DNA of 64,000 nt, taken from assembly GCA_000697055.1 (NCBI GenBank), contig JNDT01001891.1, positions 1 to 64,000 of the forward strand, written 5' to 3'. Positions within the stretch are counted from its first letter, which is position 1. Each line of letters begins with the position of its first letter. Below the pieces are notes generated by a model, which was not told the DNA's origin, did not search any database, and saw nothing but the letters and a program-made list of their open reading frames with translations. Position numbers and translations under genes: made by a program. This document shows, in pieces, positions 9,472 through 20,940 of the stretch. Origin of the DNA: Saksenaea vasiformis B4078. Its lineage: Eukaryota > Mucoromycota > Mucoromycetes > Mucorales > Saksenaeaceae.

Positions 9472-11018
9472 TTATGAAGACAACCACATAATGATGGACC
9501 CCATGATAGCTGTAGCAACGTATGCAAAAGTGGCACTCACCGAAGAGGCACTATTCGGTGGTGCGGCGCCAACGCCATTGACAGTTCCTCCTAGTCCGGT
9601 TGCTGCAGCAATACCAATCCGGTTACTGCCCACATCAAATACAAGATACGCGCTACGAAGCACGGAGTCGCCAAGGACGAAGAAACGGCCGTCCAATATA
9701 TCGACGGTGGACGTGTTTAGAGGAGCGATACCGAATATACATTTACTTGCTTGTTGAATAGTTGGTGCATCTACTGGAAGAACAAGCTGTGAAACTGGGA
9801 CACTAAAGGTCACCAGATTACTGTTATTTTCGGACGATGAATGCATCTGGAATTCGACAGTAGCTTTGCTAAAGATCGTCTGACAACCTATTTCATAGGC
9901 ACCTTGCACGGCACTGAATATGATTCTATCGGTGACAGCTGAGACGGCATCCAATGCGATCTTGGGTGGTAAATAAGTTAAGGTTGTCCCCGTATCAAAA
10001 ACGAACGCAGTTGGAGAGTCGAAATGGTGGCTGAAGTTGGATATACCATTTTGCACCTGAACGCCTTGGGCAGAGACCATCCAGTACGAGTATTGCGAGT
10101 TACCTGAACCAGTGCTAAGAGTTTGGTGTGGCGGATAAGAGCTCTGACTCGTGTCCACATAGGCAACAGGTAGATACGCCAGCTCGCCTGTATACTTCGT
10201 ATGATCAATACCACCAAAAATTATTTCTCCTGCCCATCCTGATACATCTTGGTTGTTCATGTAGATGGAGAATATGGGTTCTGGGATCAGTTTTTGGGCT
10301 ACCATATTAAATAAGACTGGGTTGTATGGCTGCTGACCAAGACCAGTAGACGCAGTAAGAAGCCGATAACCCATGCCGAGAATACCATCCGCGATGACAC
10401 CGTCGCTATTTGGATTATTTCTTGGGGTTGTAGTACCATAACTAGTAGTTATTGTCAAGATATCGAATGATGAAGTAGCGAGAGCAAATTGCTGACTCTT
10501 CACTGTTATCCCCGCTATCGTCACGTCGTCGCTCACATATGAGCCATTGGCATTGCCTATTCCATAGACAACACCAAAAGGTTGGTTCAGTGTTTTAAAC
10601 GTTGAAGACTTGCTTCCGTCGAATCTTGCGTAGGGACAGGAAGCAGCAGGGCATTGACTAGACGGAACCCATAAATCCGCACTTTACACAAAATAGAAGT
10701 CCGATTGAGCATACATAAAGTTTTTCCCATTATGCAAGTTTCTTGGCCAAAAAAAAATTTCTTCGTTTACCTGCCCGTATCAAGTACAACTGCAAACTTT
10801 TGAGGTGGTGTCCCGATACCAACTTCAATAAGATACTCTGACCCTGCATCATTGTACAGCGATGCTTGCCCCTGGCCTTGGCTTGACGCGGAAGCATCTC
10901 GTGCCGCGAGTGATCTTCGATACAGTGGCGTACGTATGAAGCCTGGTGTGTCGGTGCCCGTTGTGGAGTAGACATTTGTCGCAGCTGCGAGAAAAATTAA
11001 GGATAGCCTAATATACAT
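9472..11018 (-). CDS. Pepsin-like aspartic protease A, probably GPI-anchored
   Basis: Two exons (11018-10771 and 10681-9472) encode 485 aa. The first has an N-terminal signal peptide (about residues 1-19), a short propeptide with basic residues, and the entry to the catalytic centre VGIGTPPQKFAVVLDTG. The intron (phase 2) splits the codon after DTG, so the joined sequence reads DTGSADLWVPS. The second catalytic Asp is in FVFDTGTTLTYLP. The C-terminus ends in a hydrophobic stretch (ATAIMGSIIMWLSS) after small residues, which suggests a GPI signal as in yapsins. Family role: secreted or wall-bound endoproteolysis at acid pH. It is one of four paralogues in this cluster, all transcribed leftward. 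Sequence divergence from B and C shows it is an older copy. Confidence 0.92.
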
Positions 11019-12304
11019 GCTTAAAAAAAAGGAGAAAGAGAAGGTACTTATTTGGGAATACGTACGAGTAAATATATAGGTAGAAATAAATAAGTGAGTA
11101 GCTAAACATAAAGGTCAGCCGTAACATCGTCAAGTGGAGTGGAGTTATTTTGAAGCTTGGCACATGTGCATTTGCGATCATGTGCGCGGATTGGGAAATA
11201 GCGCAGTGATCTAACCTTGCCAAGATTTTCCGTTTTCACAGATTACTAGTCAACCCGATCCTTCAGATTGTGTTTGTGAATGATACATCGCTCATTGTGC
11301 ATCCAGAAAAATGTTAGCTTTATACAAAAACAATATTCCTTATATACATGTGCTCTAGCATGTAGTAACGTTGGAAATATTTCTACTCAACAGCTGTAAT
11401 AGCAATAGTAATAGCTTATGGATACAGTTTCCTTTGAAGGAGAAACTATAGACCGGAAAGATGGTTATATTTAGTTACAGATGCTTTATGGATAAACTTT
11501 TTAGACTTTTTATCACTGTTGAGCAGGTCTTTCCTGCGTATTTCTAGAAATCTATGACAATTTTGCAACGGGTCCTCCGATATTTTTTGCATTATTGTTT
11601 TGAAGCATCTGCATTTGTACTGCTTTGTTGTAGTCACGCAAATTATCTTCTGGGAAACTGCAGCTAAGTGAGACGATATGTATTCTAGCATGTCATTGTT
11701 AGTCTCATTATTGCATATGAGTTCTGCGTCACTAATAGCTAATATTGTATCTGTCTACTGTATTTATGTACAACTTTACGTCAGCTGCTGATAAGAACTG
11801 CCACACTTCCTTCGGATTACTGAAAACAGGGACACGCTCCTTTCACAAAGACTAGTTCCTAATAAAGTTGTGACCACCCATCATGTATATAACGTTACAC
11901 GAAGAGTACAGACCAAGCCGTCAGCCATGTCTTCCTAATATCAAGTCGCAAAATTGGAAATTTTATCGTGCAAAACATATGTACAGTATAAGATACGCCT
12001 TAGCGTTAATTTTGTAAAATGCGACATGGCGTTCCTGTGTACGTTGTATTGCAGAAGTTTGCAAAATGAGACATTCCTTTTCGAAAAAGATGCCACTGTA
12101 GTAAACTATATTCTGTACCACCGCTTTGGGGACTTGGAACACAGCCGTTATGTAAAGAAAAGGCTTCTTATTTCGAGTTGCTTCCTTGGCAGAGCTCACA
12201 TCTGCGTTTCCAAATAAGGATACAGTTCCTTGTGTATAATGAATTTTACGTATGCTAGCACAATAGTGCAATGATTCCACTGACAAATGCAGTCCAATGT
12301 AGAC
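11019..12304. other. Intergenic region, no gene seen
   Basis: Only short random-looking frames on either strand. No recognised domains, tRNA-like folds or repeats shared with other parts of the window were found. The first 200 bp probably include the promoter of protease A. Confidence 0.35.
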
Positions 12305-13798
12305 TCACACATGAGGCACGACTGTGTGCATCAGGGGCACTGTTTGGTTTGTCAGAGACATCGTTTGGTTTATCAGGGATATTGTCTGGTTATCAGGGAC
12401 GTCGTTTGGATTGCTCGGACCTAGACCGGTACCGTCGACATTTGCATTTGACCCTTTTGCTCCAGCAAGGCCTAAACGATTCTGCCCAATGTCGAATACG
12501 AGATAGGTGTAGCGTAGAACTGATTCACCAACTATGAATGTGTTATTGTACAGCGCGGCAACTTTTGTAGGTGGAGTATTGGGAGCGATCCCGAACACAT
12601 AGTACATGCTTTCATTAGCACCCACGGGAAAAAGTAATTCGAGAGCTGGGATCGTCAATCTGACCGGATCATCCTCCTTGTTGCCTGAGATTGAGAACTG
12701 AAACTCGATCCTGGCGTTAGTCGACAGCAGCGCTTCCTTGGCCACAACATACGCGTTTGATACAACATCGTATGCGTAAGTGTTGTTCCCATCTGTTACT
12801 GCATTGAGGATCGCCTCCACTTCATATGCTGGAAAATAACAAAAAGCGGTACCGGTGTCCATAATGAATGGCTCAGGTGATTGTAAAGGAAGAGCGACAC
12901 CGCTATTGCTCTTATGCACTCGGAAGCCTTGACCGTACACAGACCAAAAACGGTAGGCGTGATCCTGTTTGGATGGAGCTACCGGAAGATACACAATGTT
13001 GCCAACGTATTTGGATTCGTCAACACCACCGAAAATCATCTCGCCTACCCATCCTGATGCAGAAAATGTGTTCATGTAGACGGAGAAAATAGGCTGTGAA
13101 ATCAGGTTCTGTTCTATCATGTTAAAGACAAGACCGTTGTATGGCCTTTGTTCAGTTGTTGCCTGAGATGTCAATGCCGGATAGCCGAGGCCGAGAATTC
13201 CATTGGCTAACGTAATATTTTCCGAGATAACTTGACTTGCTGTATAGCTGTACCTGTCAAGAATACCCTCTGATAACATTACGAAACCAAGCTGTTGGTT
13301 TGTAACAGTGATACCTGCTACGTGCACTGAATCTGTGGCATACACTCCACCTGCTACACCAGTTCCATAAATGATATTAAACGTTTGATTCAGCTCACGG
13401 AAGGTGGAAGACTGGGCTTCATTGAATTTAGACCGTGGGCACGACGGACAATTGCTTGCAGGAATCCATATGTCTGCGCTGTATCGTCGTCGGCTATCAG
13501 TATTTACATCCATTTTCGCTTGCGTTGCAATGTACCTTCCTGTATCGATGGAAACAGTAAAAGTTTGCGGTGGCGTTCCAACACCGATATTGATAAGATA
13601 CTGTCGACCATGATCACTATAAAGTGGAGACTTAACAGGACCCTGCATCTCAAGACCATGCTGGAAGACTTCGGAGCCTTGTTTTGCTTTGTACAATGGC
13701 GATCGAATAAGCTTGGTCGTTTGAGTAGTAGACAAATGTGCTGTCGGTACTATTGACACAACTGCTGCCAAGACGAGGATCGACAAGTGGGTGTGCAT
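12305..13798 (-). CDS. Pepsin-like aspartic protease B, no GPI tail, stop-free intron
   Basis: Exons 13798-13536 and 13478-12305 give 478 aa. A signal peptide (MHTHLSILVLAAVVSIVPTA) and propeptide precede VGVGTPPQTFTVSIDTG; after splicing the centre reads DTGSADIWIPAS. The second catalytic motif is FIMDTGTAFCYFP. The 57-nt intron has no stop and keeps frame, so an unspliced message would add 19 residues directly after the first catalytic DTG. Unlike A, C and D there is no C-terminal hydrophobic segment. The end instead holds repeated NQT sequons (NQTISLINQTMSLTNQTVPL), so the product may be secreted in soluble form. A stretch at 12985-13197 is nearly identical to protease C. It is a paralogue in the four-gene cluster. 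Confidence 0.92.
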   Translation of the reverse strand: MHTHLSILVLAAVVSIVPTAHLSTTQTTKLIRSPLYKAKQGSEVFQHGLEMQGPVKSPLYSDHGRQYLINIGVGTPPQTFTVSIDTGRYIATQAKMDVNTDSRRRYSADIWIPASNCPSCPRSKFNEAQSSTFRELNQTFNIIYGTGVAGGVYATDSVHVAGITVTNQQLGFVMLSEGILDRYSYTASQVISENITLANGILGLGYPALTSQATTEQRPYNGLVFNMIEQNLISQPIFSVYMNTFSASGWVGEMIFGGVDESKYVGNIVYLPVAPSKQDHAYRFWSVYGQGFRVHKSNSGVALPLQSPEPFIMDTGTAFCYFPAYEVEAILNAVTDGNNTYAYDVVSNAYVVAKEALLSTNARIEFQFSISGNKEDDPVRLTIPALELLFPVGANESMYYVFGIAPNTPPTKVAALYNNTFIVGESVLRYTYLVFDIGQNRLGLAGAKGSNANVDGTGLGPSNPNDVPDNQTISLINQTMSLTNQTVPLMHTVVPHV

Positions 13799-15112
13799 TC
13801 AAATATGAAGACAAAGGATAGACTGTTGACCAGATATTTATAGAATATAAAACGCTTTTTTGTGATACATTACGTTGACCGTGCCTTCTGGCAACTTTGT
13901 GTTTCACATAGTCTGCCCAGGTCCGCAAGAAGCACTTCCAGAAATTTCAGGCGTTATCCCAGAATGAAATTTTTTAGCGGTTAATAATAAAAACGTCACG
14001 ATAACCTGGTTCTTTGGTATAATGGCATATTCAAGAAACAGAAGATTTAGCATCGCAGTCTGGGAATATGTCACAATATTTTAGCGCTAAAATTTTGTGT
14101 TAGCATGGTCACAATTTCAGGAGCAGAGTCGTGGCATACTTTTTAAACAGGTAAAGTTATTGCTTGCGTTTACTCAATGGTATGCTGTATATGCTCCACT
14201 ACGCAAATACCGTTCTTTCCTTTTCCAACGAATCATGATCGGAAGGATCTTTTTAACGATAGCTGGAATTGCCCATCATAATCAAACAATGCTTGACGCT
14301 GTAAGTAATTTTTTTGAGCCTTATCCTTTTACATGTTTGTATACAAAATCCAACGCAACATGTAATGAACCTCATTAACACTCTACTCAAAGGTGTCAGG
14401 TCTGATAAGAAAACAGAGCCCCGTAAGCGATGGTAACTTGCGTAGGTATAGCAGCGTACAGATGACCAATTTTAAAAGAACGTTAGGTCCTTAGTCAACC
14501 TCCACTACCATGTATTGGACTGATAAAAAGGAGACCCAAACTGCCGTATTCTCTTGCAAGACGTTGATGGAGGGGAATTTTGGAAATAGGTAAAAGGATG
14601 TTAAGACCATATCGTACAACAAAATAGATAAAAGCTCTCTTTTCGAGAATTACTTTCACACCAGCTTATGCACGAATCTCGGTGTTTCAAGAAAAGGTTA
14701 TGGTATGTGTCTAATAAATCATTCCCGTACTGGCGGCACCATCGGTCCATCATGGAGAGATTCTTCCACAGATATCCAATGCCTCGTATGAGACAATAAT
14801 GTAACACGACGGTGGATCCAGTCGCAACGAGTGATGAGGTGTATGTTAAGCTAAAATATTTAGCATGGACCTGGACAGAAGTGGACAAAATCCTACTTCT
14901 ACTTAATGATAGGACACCTTGAGGCTTTAGCACCTTGGAGGAAGTTGAAGGCGTTACTGGCTAATATAGTCACTCATCGACAACTTTGAAGCCTTACCGA
15001 GAAGTCGCAAAACAGAATCGTGCGTCGCCGGATAACATGCAAAGTGTTACAGACAATGTGCTGAAAAGAGCGTCGAAACCATTTTATCATCGCATTGGAA
15101 TATGTACGGACG
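13799..15112. other. Intergenic region, no gene seen
   Basis: Contains the promoter side of protease B. Open frames at 14097-14378 and 14601-14933 have no recognisable domain or coding character. No repeats were matched to other parts of the window. Confidence 0.35.
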
Positions 15113-15520
15113 TCACAGCAACGTCTCATTATCATTCGTATAGGCGCCGTGTTCGTCAAGTCGTTGGCGGTGGTTGTTGATTTCGGTCATGATAGTTTGC
15201 ATGGATGCCGGAAGATCTTTGTGAGGTTCAAACACAAGGGTTTGTGCTGATGTTACAGGAGCTGGTGGTGGTGCGGCAGCGGTGACGGCGGTCTTATCTA
15301 TACATCCGCGTAGCTGTATGTGGTTGAGGTACTTGAGGCACTTAGAGCAGCGAAAGGCGGGCATAGGTGGATCGGCTTTGCCAGAGCCTTGTATGTTGAG
15401 TCTTCGCTGGGCTTGGCATTGCGGGCGCTCGAGAGAGTGGCGGTGGGTCTGATAGTCAGCCATCAATTGGCTCACTTGGGCCTCAGTGAGAGGAGGTACT
15501 CTAGGTTTGCTCGGCGGCAT
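15113..15520 (-). CDS. Hypothetical protein with a CxxC motif
   Basis: An open frame of 135 codons starts MPPSKPRVPPLTEAQVSQLM; an in-frame ATG 20 codons further upstream is also available. It is not recognised as any family. Visible features are a Pro-rich start, a Cys pair FRCSKCLKYLNHIQLRGC (about residues 57-74) that could bind metal together with nearby Cys/His, and an Ala/Pro-rich segment before a helical end. The codon pattern is plausible for a gene but it lies between element debris. It could be part of a transposon, or a chance frame. Confidence 0.3.
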   Translation of the reverse strand: MPPSKPRVPPLTEAQVSQLMADYQTHRHSLERPQCQAQRRLNIQGSGKADPPMPAFRCSKCLKYLNHIQLRGCIDKTAVTAAAPPPAPVTSAQTLVFEPHKDLPASMQTIMTEINNHRQRLDEHGAYTNDNETLL

Positions 15521-15938
15521 AGCACGAGCAACGGACGCGGTAAAGTTTGGGTGTTGATATACGCGAGTGGTGGACAACAAATAGTATGAGATTTATTGAT
15601 GCTATCGTATGCACTTCAAAAGTGTACAATAGCGAAGAAAGCAGTAGCGTAAAAGTTGATCAAAACTTTATTGATATTATTATTTTTTAATGACTGTGAA
15701 CGCGTCGCTAACTAAGCATATCCGCTCTAGCCCGGTCTGGAAGGAAGGGAATGGAAAAAACCTTTGTGGCAAAGGGAAAAAAAGCAAAGGCGAATGATGT
15801 GAGATCTATATAAGGAGGGTAAGGGAGTGCAGAAGAGGATGGGAAGGAAGAGTAGAAGGATCTGTTCGGGTGAGGTGGACGTGGGGGGAAAGGAGGAAAC
15901 TGTAATATGGAGAGAAAGGAAAAGTAGAGGGAGAGGGA

Positions 15939-16319
15939 TCAAGTGATGGGAGAAGAAGAAGGTGAGAACGAAGAGGTAGAAGAGGAAGGGGGACGCATGA
16001 GCCATTGGAGCAAAGCGGTGTTGGGGGTGGATGGAACAAACTGATCCTCTGAGTATTGTTCCGGAGGGGGGTGTGAAAGGCGGTCTATGGAGTGGAGGAT
16101 CTCACATAGGATCGGCCATGTGGTTTTCCAGTATTGTCGTTGGCTTGATTTGCACGGTTGGCGGGTAGGGAGTTGGTTGAGGACAAAGGAGATCGGGCCG
16201 AGTATCACTACGGGAACATTGAGGCGGCGATGGGCTTGTAGGCAGTGGATGGCATGGGGGCGGCTAAGTCGCGAGTTCAGAGAGCAATTGCGGTATGACC
16301 AAGGCTTCTCACTAGGCAT
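15939..16319 (-). pseudogene. Probable 3' remnant of a LINE reverse transcriptase gene
   Basis: A leftward frame includes SLNSRLSRPHAIHCLQAHRRL, PISFVLNQLP, and a WPILCEILHSIDRLSHPPP block. This resembles the C-terminal region following the reverse transcriptase domain in mucoralean non-LTR retrotransposons, as far as I can recall. No RT catalytic motif (YADD-like) lies in the window part, so it would be a 5'-truncated copy. Ser/Pro-rich frames continue left to about 15727. Identification rests on remembered family resemblance only. Confidence 0.4.
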
Positions 16320-16561
16320 CCAGCCTAGACGCCAGCGGATAGAGTCAAATGTCGTTTCAATAGACAGCGAGGTTGCGAAATCTGATGACTACCGTCAACA
16401 TACCGCATCGTGACACACAGTGGTGCTCAAGCAATCAAACAACATCAGAAGTCAATCTTGCTCTATATTACCTTCTTTAGGAACTAGGACGCTGTGCTAT
16501 GTAGAGGAATTTCTCGTTTTTAAATAAAAAAAGACTCGCGTCTTGTTTAATAACTCGTTAA

Positions 16562-18048
16562 TTAGTACAGTAATGCAACGACTCCACCGACGATTCCGGC
16601 AACAATGGCAGGCAAACGCAGATTAACGTGCGATGCATGATTAAGTTCTTTAGAGTTGTTTGGATCTAAGCCGTTGCCGCTCACAGTCGCATTTAAGCCC
16701 TTTGCTGCAGCAAGTCCTAGACGATTCTTTCTCATATCGAATGCGACATAGGCGTAACGAAGTACTGAATCACCAATTAAATACATATCTTTGGACGCTG
16801 AGTTGACTTCTGTTGTTTCAGCAGCAGGAGCGATTCCAAAAACGCTGTACATAAATGCGTCAGAAGATAGAGGAATCGTTAATTCAGCAGCCGGGATGGT
16901 CAGCCGGACCGGAGAATCGTCTGTTTTGCCTGAGATAGAGAATTGAAACTCAATCTTAGCATCCGTGGCCACCAGTGCTTTTCTCTTCACAAGATACACT
17001 TTCGATCGAGGGTCATATGCGTAGTTTTCGGGCCCTCCTGTTACTGAATCGAGGATTCCCTCCACCACCTGAGTTGGAAAATAGCAAAGAGAAGAGCCCG
17101 TGTCCATAATGAATGACGCAGGCGATTGTAACGGAAGGGAGACGGTGACGCCGCTTTTGAGAACCTGGAATCCTTGACCGTATATCGACCAGAAACGGTA
17201 AGTGTTGTCCCTTTTGGATGGTGCCACGGGAAGATAAACCATGTTGCCAACGTATTTAGATTCGTCTACACCACCGAAAATCATCTCGCCTACCCATCCT
17301 GATGCAGAAAATGTGTTCATGTAGACGGAGAAAATAGGCTGTGAAATCAGGTTCTGTTCTACCATGTTAAAGACAAGACCGTTGTATGGCCTTTGTTCAG
17401 TTGTTGCCTGAGATGTCAATGCCGGATAGCCGAGGCCGAGGATCCCATTGCTGACCATAGTATTCCGCTGGAGAATTGTTATTGGAACACCATTCTTGGT
17501 GAGGATATCGACTGTATCTGTTGCAAGTCCAAGCTGTTGGTTGGCAACAGTAGTACCTGCTATCTGTACGGAGTCTGTTACATATACTCCGGCAACCTTG
17601 CCTATTCCATACGTAATTTGAAATTGTTGCCTCAGGTTTTGGAAAGTCGAAGAGTGGGTTTCATCGAACCTATTAAACGGACATACAAGGGCAGGGCAGC
17701 TTGTTGATGGAACCCACGTATCCGCACTCAAGAGTCGTTGGGCGTCAGCACATGTATCAGCTTCTCTATTTCGTTTATCATCTACCTTCCTGTGTCGATG
17801 GATACAGTAAACTTTTGAGGCGCAGTACCTATGCCGATTTCAATAAGATACTGCGTCCCACGATTATTGAAGAGTAGAGATTTAAGAGGATCGCGTTTGT
17901 CGAGGTCTAACTGGAGGTCTTGGGAGGCATGGTTTGTTTTGTACAATGGTGTACGAATGAGCTTGGCCGTTTCTGCGGTAGGCAGATGCGCTGATGTTAC
18001 TGTCGACGCGGCCACTGCCAAGGTGAGGAGAGACGGATGGATATGCAT
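16562..18048 (-). CDS. Pepsin-like aspartic protease C, probably GPI-anchored
   Basis: Exons 18048-17786 and 17726-16562 give 475 aa. A signal peptide (MHIHPSLLTLAVAASTVTSA) and propeptide with dibasic KR come before IGIGTAPQKFTVSIDTG; spliced, the first centre reads DTGSADTWVPS. The second is FIMDTGSSLCYFP. The C-terminus (NLRLPAIVAGIVGGVVALLY) is a GPI-type hydrophobic tail, consistent with a yapsin-like wall protease. It is the closest relative of protease B; one stretch of about 200 bp differs at only about five bases, while flanking parts are much more divergent. The intron position is shared with the other three paralogues. Confidence 0.92.
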
Positions 18049-20412
18049 TCAAGTAGCTGAAAACAGAAGAAGGGGTGCTACGCCAGTGTATATTCAGAAC
18101 AAAGGTTTCTTTGTGGTACATTACATCGGCTATGCTTTGTGGGCAACCTTAAGTTGCACAAATCCTAACCAAGTCCGCGAGAGTCAGGTCTGCTCACAAG
18201 AAAGTGACTTGCACGTATCTCCAGGCTATTCGTAAAACATCTCTTTAGGACTAGCAAAGGAAAAGTGCCATGATAACCCAGCTCTTTGAGCATGACGAGG
18301 TATTCAAGATGCATAGAAAGTTTAGAATCGGAGTATGATACCGGTGTCCCACAAAATTTAAGCACTACAGTTGTACGTTAACATGAACAGCATTTGAAGG
18401 ATGTATACTTATTGTTATATATTTTATCATTGCAATGTATTGCGCTGTAATTCACTGTCCTAGCAATTGTGCTGTTAGTGAGAGGGAAGTTTCAATAAAA
18501 TAGCGCCACAGATAGCCACGGCAGTAAATGGTCATCCTTGATTAATTAATCATAAGACTGGTGACCGTTTTGCTTATACCAAGGGTTCCCAATCATGATC
18601 CAAAAGTGGAACATAATGTGAGTGTATTTCTCATTCCTAGCCCTTTATTTATTTGTGTAGAAATTCTAGCACAGAGTGTAACGGAGTCCGTCGTTGACTT
18701 TGTATAAAGGTGCCCTGTCCAAAGGTTAAAAAAAAATAACCTTGCAAAAATTGCAATTTACTCAAGTGTAACAGTGCACGGATGGCCAAATTGAAATCTT
18801 ATGGTACTTCCCGTACTTCAAAATAACCTTTATCGATTTCCTTCTCTTTTTCTTGCTGCTATGAGTACGTTCAACGCCTCACGAAAATTTAAGCCTACGC
18901 TATGGAGCGGATTGATTATACAGTTGTGGATACGTGAAGTTTTGCATGAATTTGATCTCTGAGCAGGTGCAATCAGCGTAACGATACGTCCCTGATCACT
19001 AGTTCGAGTGGCACTTGGATGTCATCATACTTCCTTCTAGATGGTGTGTCGGTTGTATCTAGATCGTTGAAGCAGTGTAAAATTTGTTGTCGATGAAAAC
19101 GGCACGGAAGGATACGACTGGCAACTAGTAGACAGAGTTAAGATAAAAGAATCACTTTGAAGAGCAAAATTCATCTGATGTCAATGCCAAATAATTTGCA
19201 ATTGACTCATGTTTATCCAGAAAGGTCCATCACACTTTGAATAACAAATCGCAACGATAAATGTGCGTACAGTATATGCGCAACCATAAGTCTATCCCTA
19301 TATTTCTACCCCAATACCCAACCTGCATATGTAACCGCTATTTCTCATCTGCGGTTTTATCTGTGAAATGTGCTAAAGAAAAGTGGAAACAGATTGCAAT
19401 CAAAACATAACGAGAACCTTGTTTGATCTTTTGCGCTGGTTTTTATCTGCCTTGCAGTTTTAACGACTCTTCAAGAGCAAAAGAAATCACGTAGTGGCTA
19501 TTTGACGATCGAGTTTGTAGTGGTTGTAGGTATATTCAGGCACGAGATCAAGAATGCCTATTTTCTTTCCCTTTTCCGCTTGATCATTAATCATCCAGTT
19601 TTAATATTGAGGTTTAGCCTGTCGAACAGGTGATCCGGTTCTCTAGTATAATTTATCTGCGGTGCACGAGGATTTGGCGATGAAGAATTTTCTATGAGAT
19701 GAAAATAGTACGGCCACGAAAGTAAAGCATGTCTTCTGTTGCCAAATATCTACAGAATTCTGTTTCTAATTACTGTACTGACGATCTATTTTATTGCTTA
19801 TTGAATGAAAATGTGCGCTATTCTAAATGAACTCTGCATCCATGAAGAAATCGAGTCGCAGTGAGAGAAAATAAAATATACGCTGTTATAATATCATTTA
19901 TGAAAAGAAATATAAATTTACTTATGTGAAATTCAAACCCTGATAGGTGCATGATCACCTAGGGACGATAAAAAGAATAAGAAAAGAAAGGAAGAAGGGG
20001 AGAGAGGGCTACAGGACGAAAGCTCACGTCAACTAACTCGATCTGTCAACCACACGGCTACTTCGCGTTATTGAACTGCTGCGATGGTACGTGCCGAAGA
20101 AATAAAGCGGGAGAAAATAAACAAAAGGGAAAGAAGAAAAGGGAAACATTTCCTGGATAGCTTATAGAGTAACCATCTGAAACGTACTCTCCAACCTCGT
20201 TGAATCTTTCGCATGCTGCCTATCCAAGACAGTGGCATTCACGTATAGAATGGAAGTGTATTCTTTGAATGAATGCATTATGAAAGGTCATCGCACTATG
20301 AAAAATAGGTTCCTGCTTGACTATTTTTCATTAACAAAAAAAATAGTCTATCAGGAACTGAGGTAGTACGGGAACCCGATGGGCTATTTTTTACCTAAGG
20401 AAATGTAGTCAC
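18049..20412. other. Gene-poor region with repeat debris
   Basis: No coding region is supported. It contains one copy of the R3 repeat (19530-19675) and, at the right end, an inverted-repeat element (20288-20444). Frames are short and AT-rich, with many stops on all six frames. Confidence 0.4.
19530..19675. repeat. Repeat family R3, copy 1
   Basis: Shares an extended pattern with 24065-24205: TTCAGG.ACG.GATCA.GAAT, an interior with CTGAT-like arms, and GTGATCCGGTT / ATGATCCGGTT followed by AGTAT.....TATC.G..G.GCACG. Similarity is partial, so both are old copies of one element. Confidence 0.4.
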
Positions 20413-20444
20413 TCAGGAACCCATTTTCCCATAGTGTCGTAGCT
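20288..20444. repeat. Nested inverted-repeat element
   Basis: An inner hairpin has arms GTTCCTGCTTGACTATTTTT and AAAAATAGTCTATCAGGAAC (three mismatches). An outer pair, CACTATGAAAAATAGGTTCC on the left and GGAACCCATTTTCCCATAGTG-like on the right (last base about 20440), encloses it. The structure suggests a small MITE, or two nested insertions of the same terminal sequence. Confidence 0.5.
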
Positions 20445-20940
20445 CAACGAGCATGATATGAAGTACTTCCAAACGTGTTTCTTGTTTTATGAACGAAAGA
20501 TCTCCAATCAGATGCACGCGCTTTTGGTTTGGTTTGAGAGAGCTCAACGAAACTCGAGTCTGCCCAAATCGGCTGTCGCTAAATACATCAACAAGATCCA
20601 GTGCGCCGAATAAATCCAGCACACTTTCTCCTGCTAAATGCATCGCTACAGAAAAGAGACGATCAAGCGTGCTATTCCTGTTCTCCGCAGTAGCGGTTCC
20701 AGGTAAGCTAATAGAGTGGCAAAGTAGACATATCCACAGTAACACATACGGGAATAGGGTTGTGCAACGACAGCTCCAGTTATAAAAAAAATTTTTTACA
20801 GAACCCAGAAAATATATCTTCAGTTTTTGAGTCCGTTGATTAGAAATCCTAGTGGCCGCTATAAACTGCGAGTGTTCGGTGCATTTTCTCGGTGGACAAT
20901 AAAGTCCGTGAAGATTCGAGCAGCAGCAATGCGACACCAT
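20413..20940 (-). CDS. Hypothetical frame, possible element-derived fragment
   Basis: 175-codon leftward frame. It overlaps the end of the inverted-repeat element and has no known domain. Its last third (VDVFSDSRFGQTRV then HLIGDLSFIKQ) resembles the broken leftward sequence at about 51150-51270, which reads FDVFNEN then, after a frame change, QLIGNLAFIKT. This suggests a repeated gene family of unknown role, one copy still open and one decayed. It may equally be a random open frame in its N-terminal two-thirds. Confidence 0.3.
   Translation of the reverse strand: MVSHCCCSNLHGLYCPPRKCTEHSQFIAATRISNQRTQKLKIYFLGSVKNFFYNWSCRCTTLFPYVLLWICLLCHSISLPGTATAENRNSTLDRLFSVAMHLAGESVLDLFGALDLVDVFSDSRFGQTRVSLSSLKPNQKRVHLIGDLSFIKQETRLEVLHIMLVELRHYGKMGS

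Noticed and set aside
15727..16039. Leu/Phe/Ser-rich frames as a membrane protein
   Set aside because: Low-complexity purine-rich DNA next to a probable LINE 3' end; no convincing start or domain.
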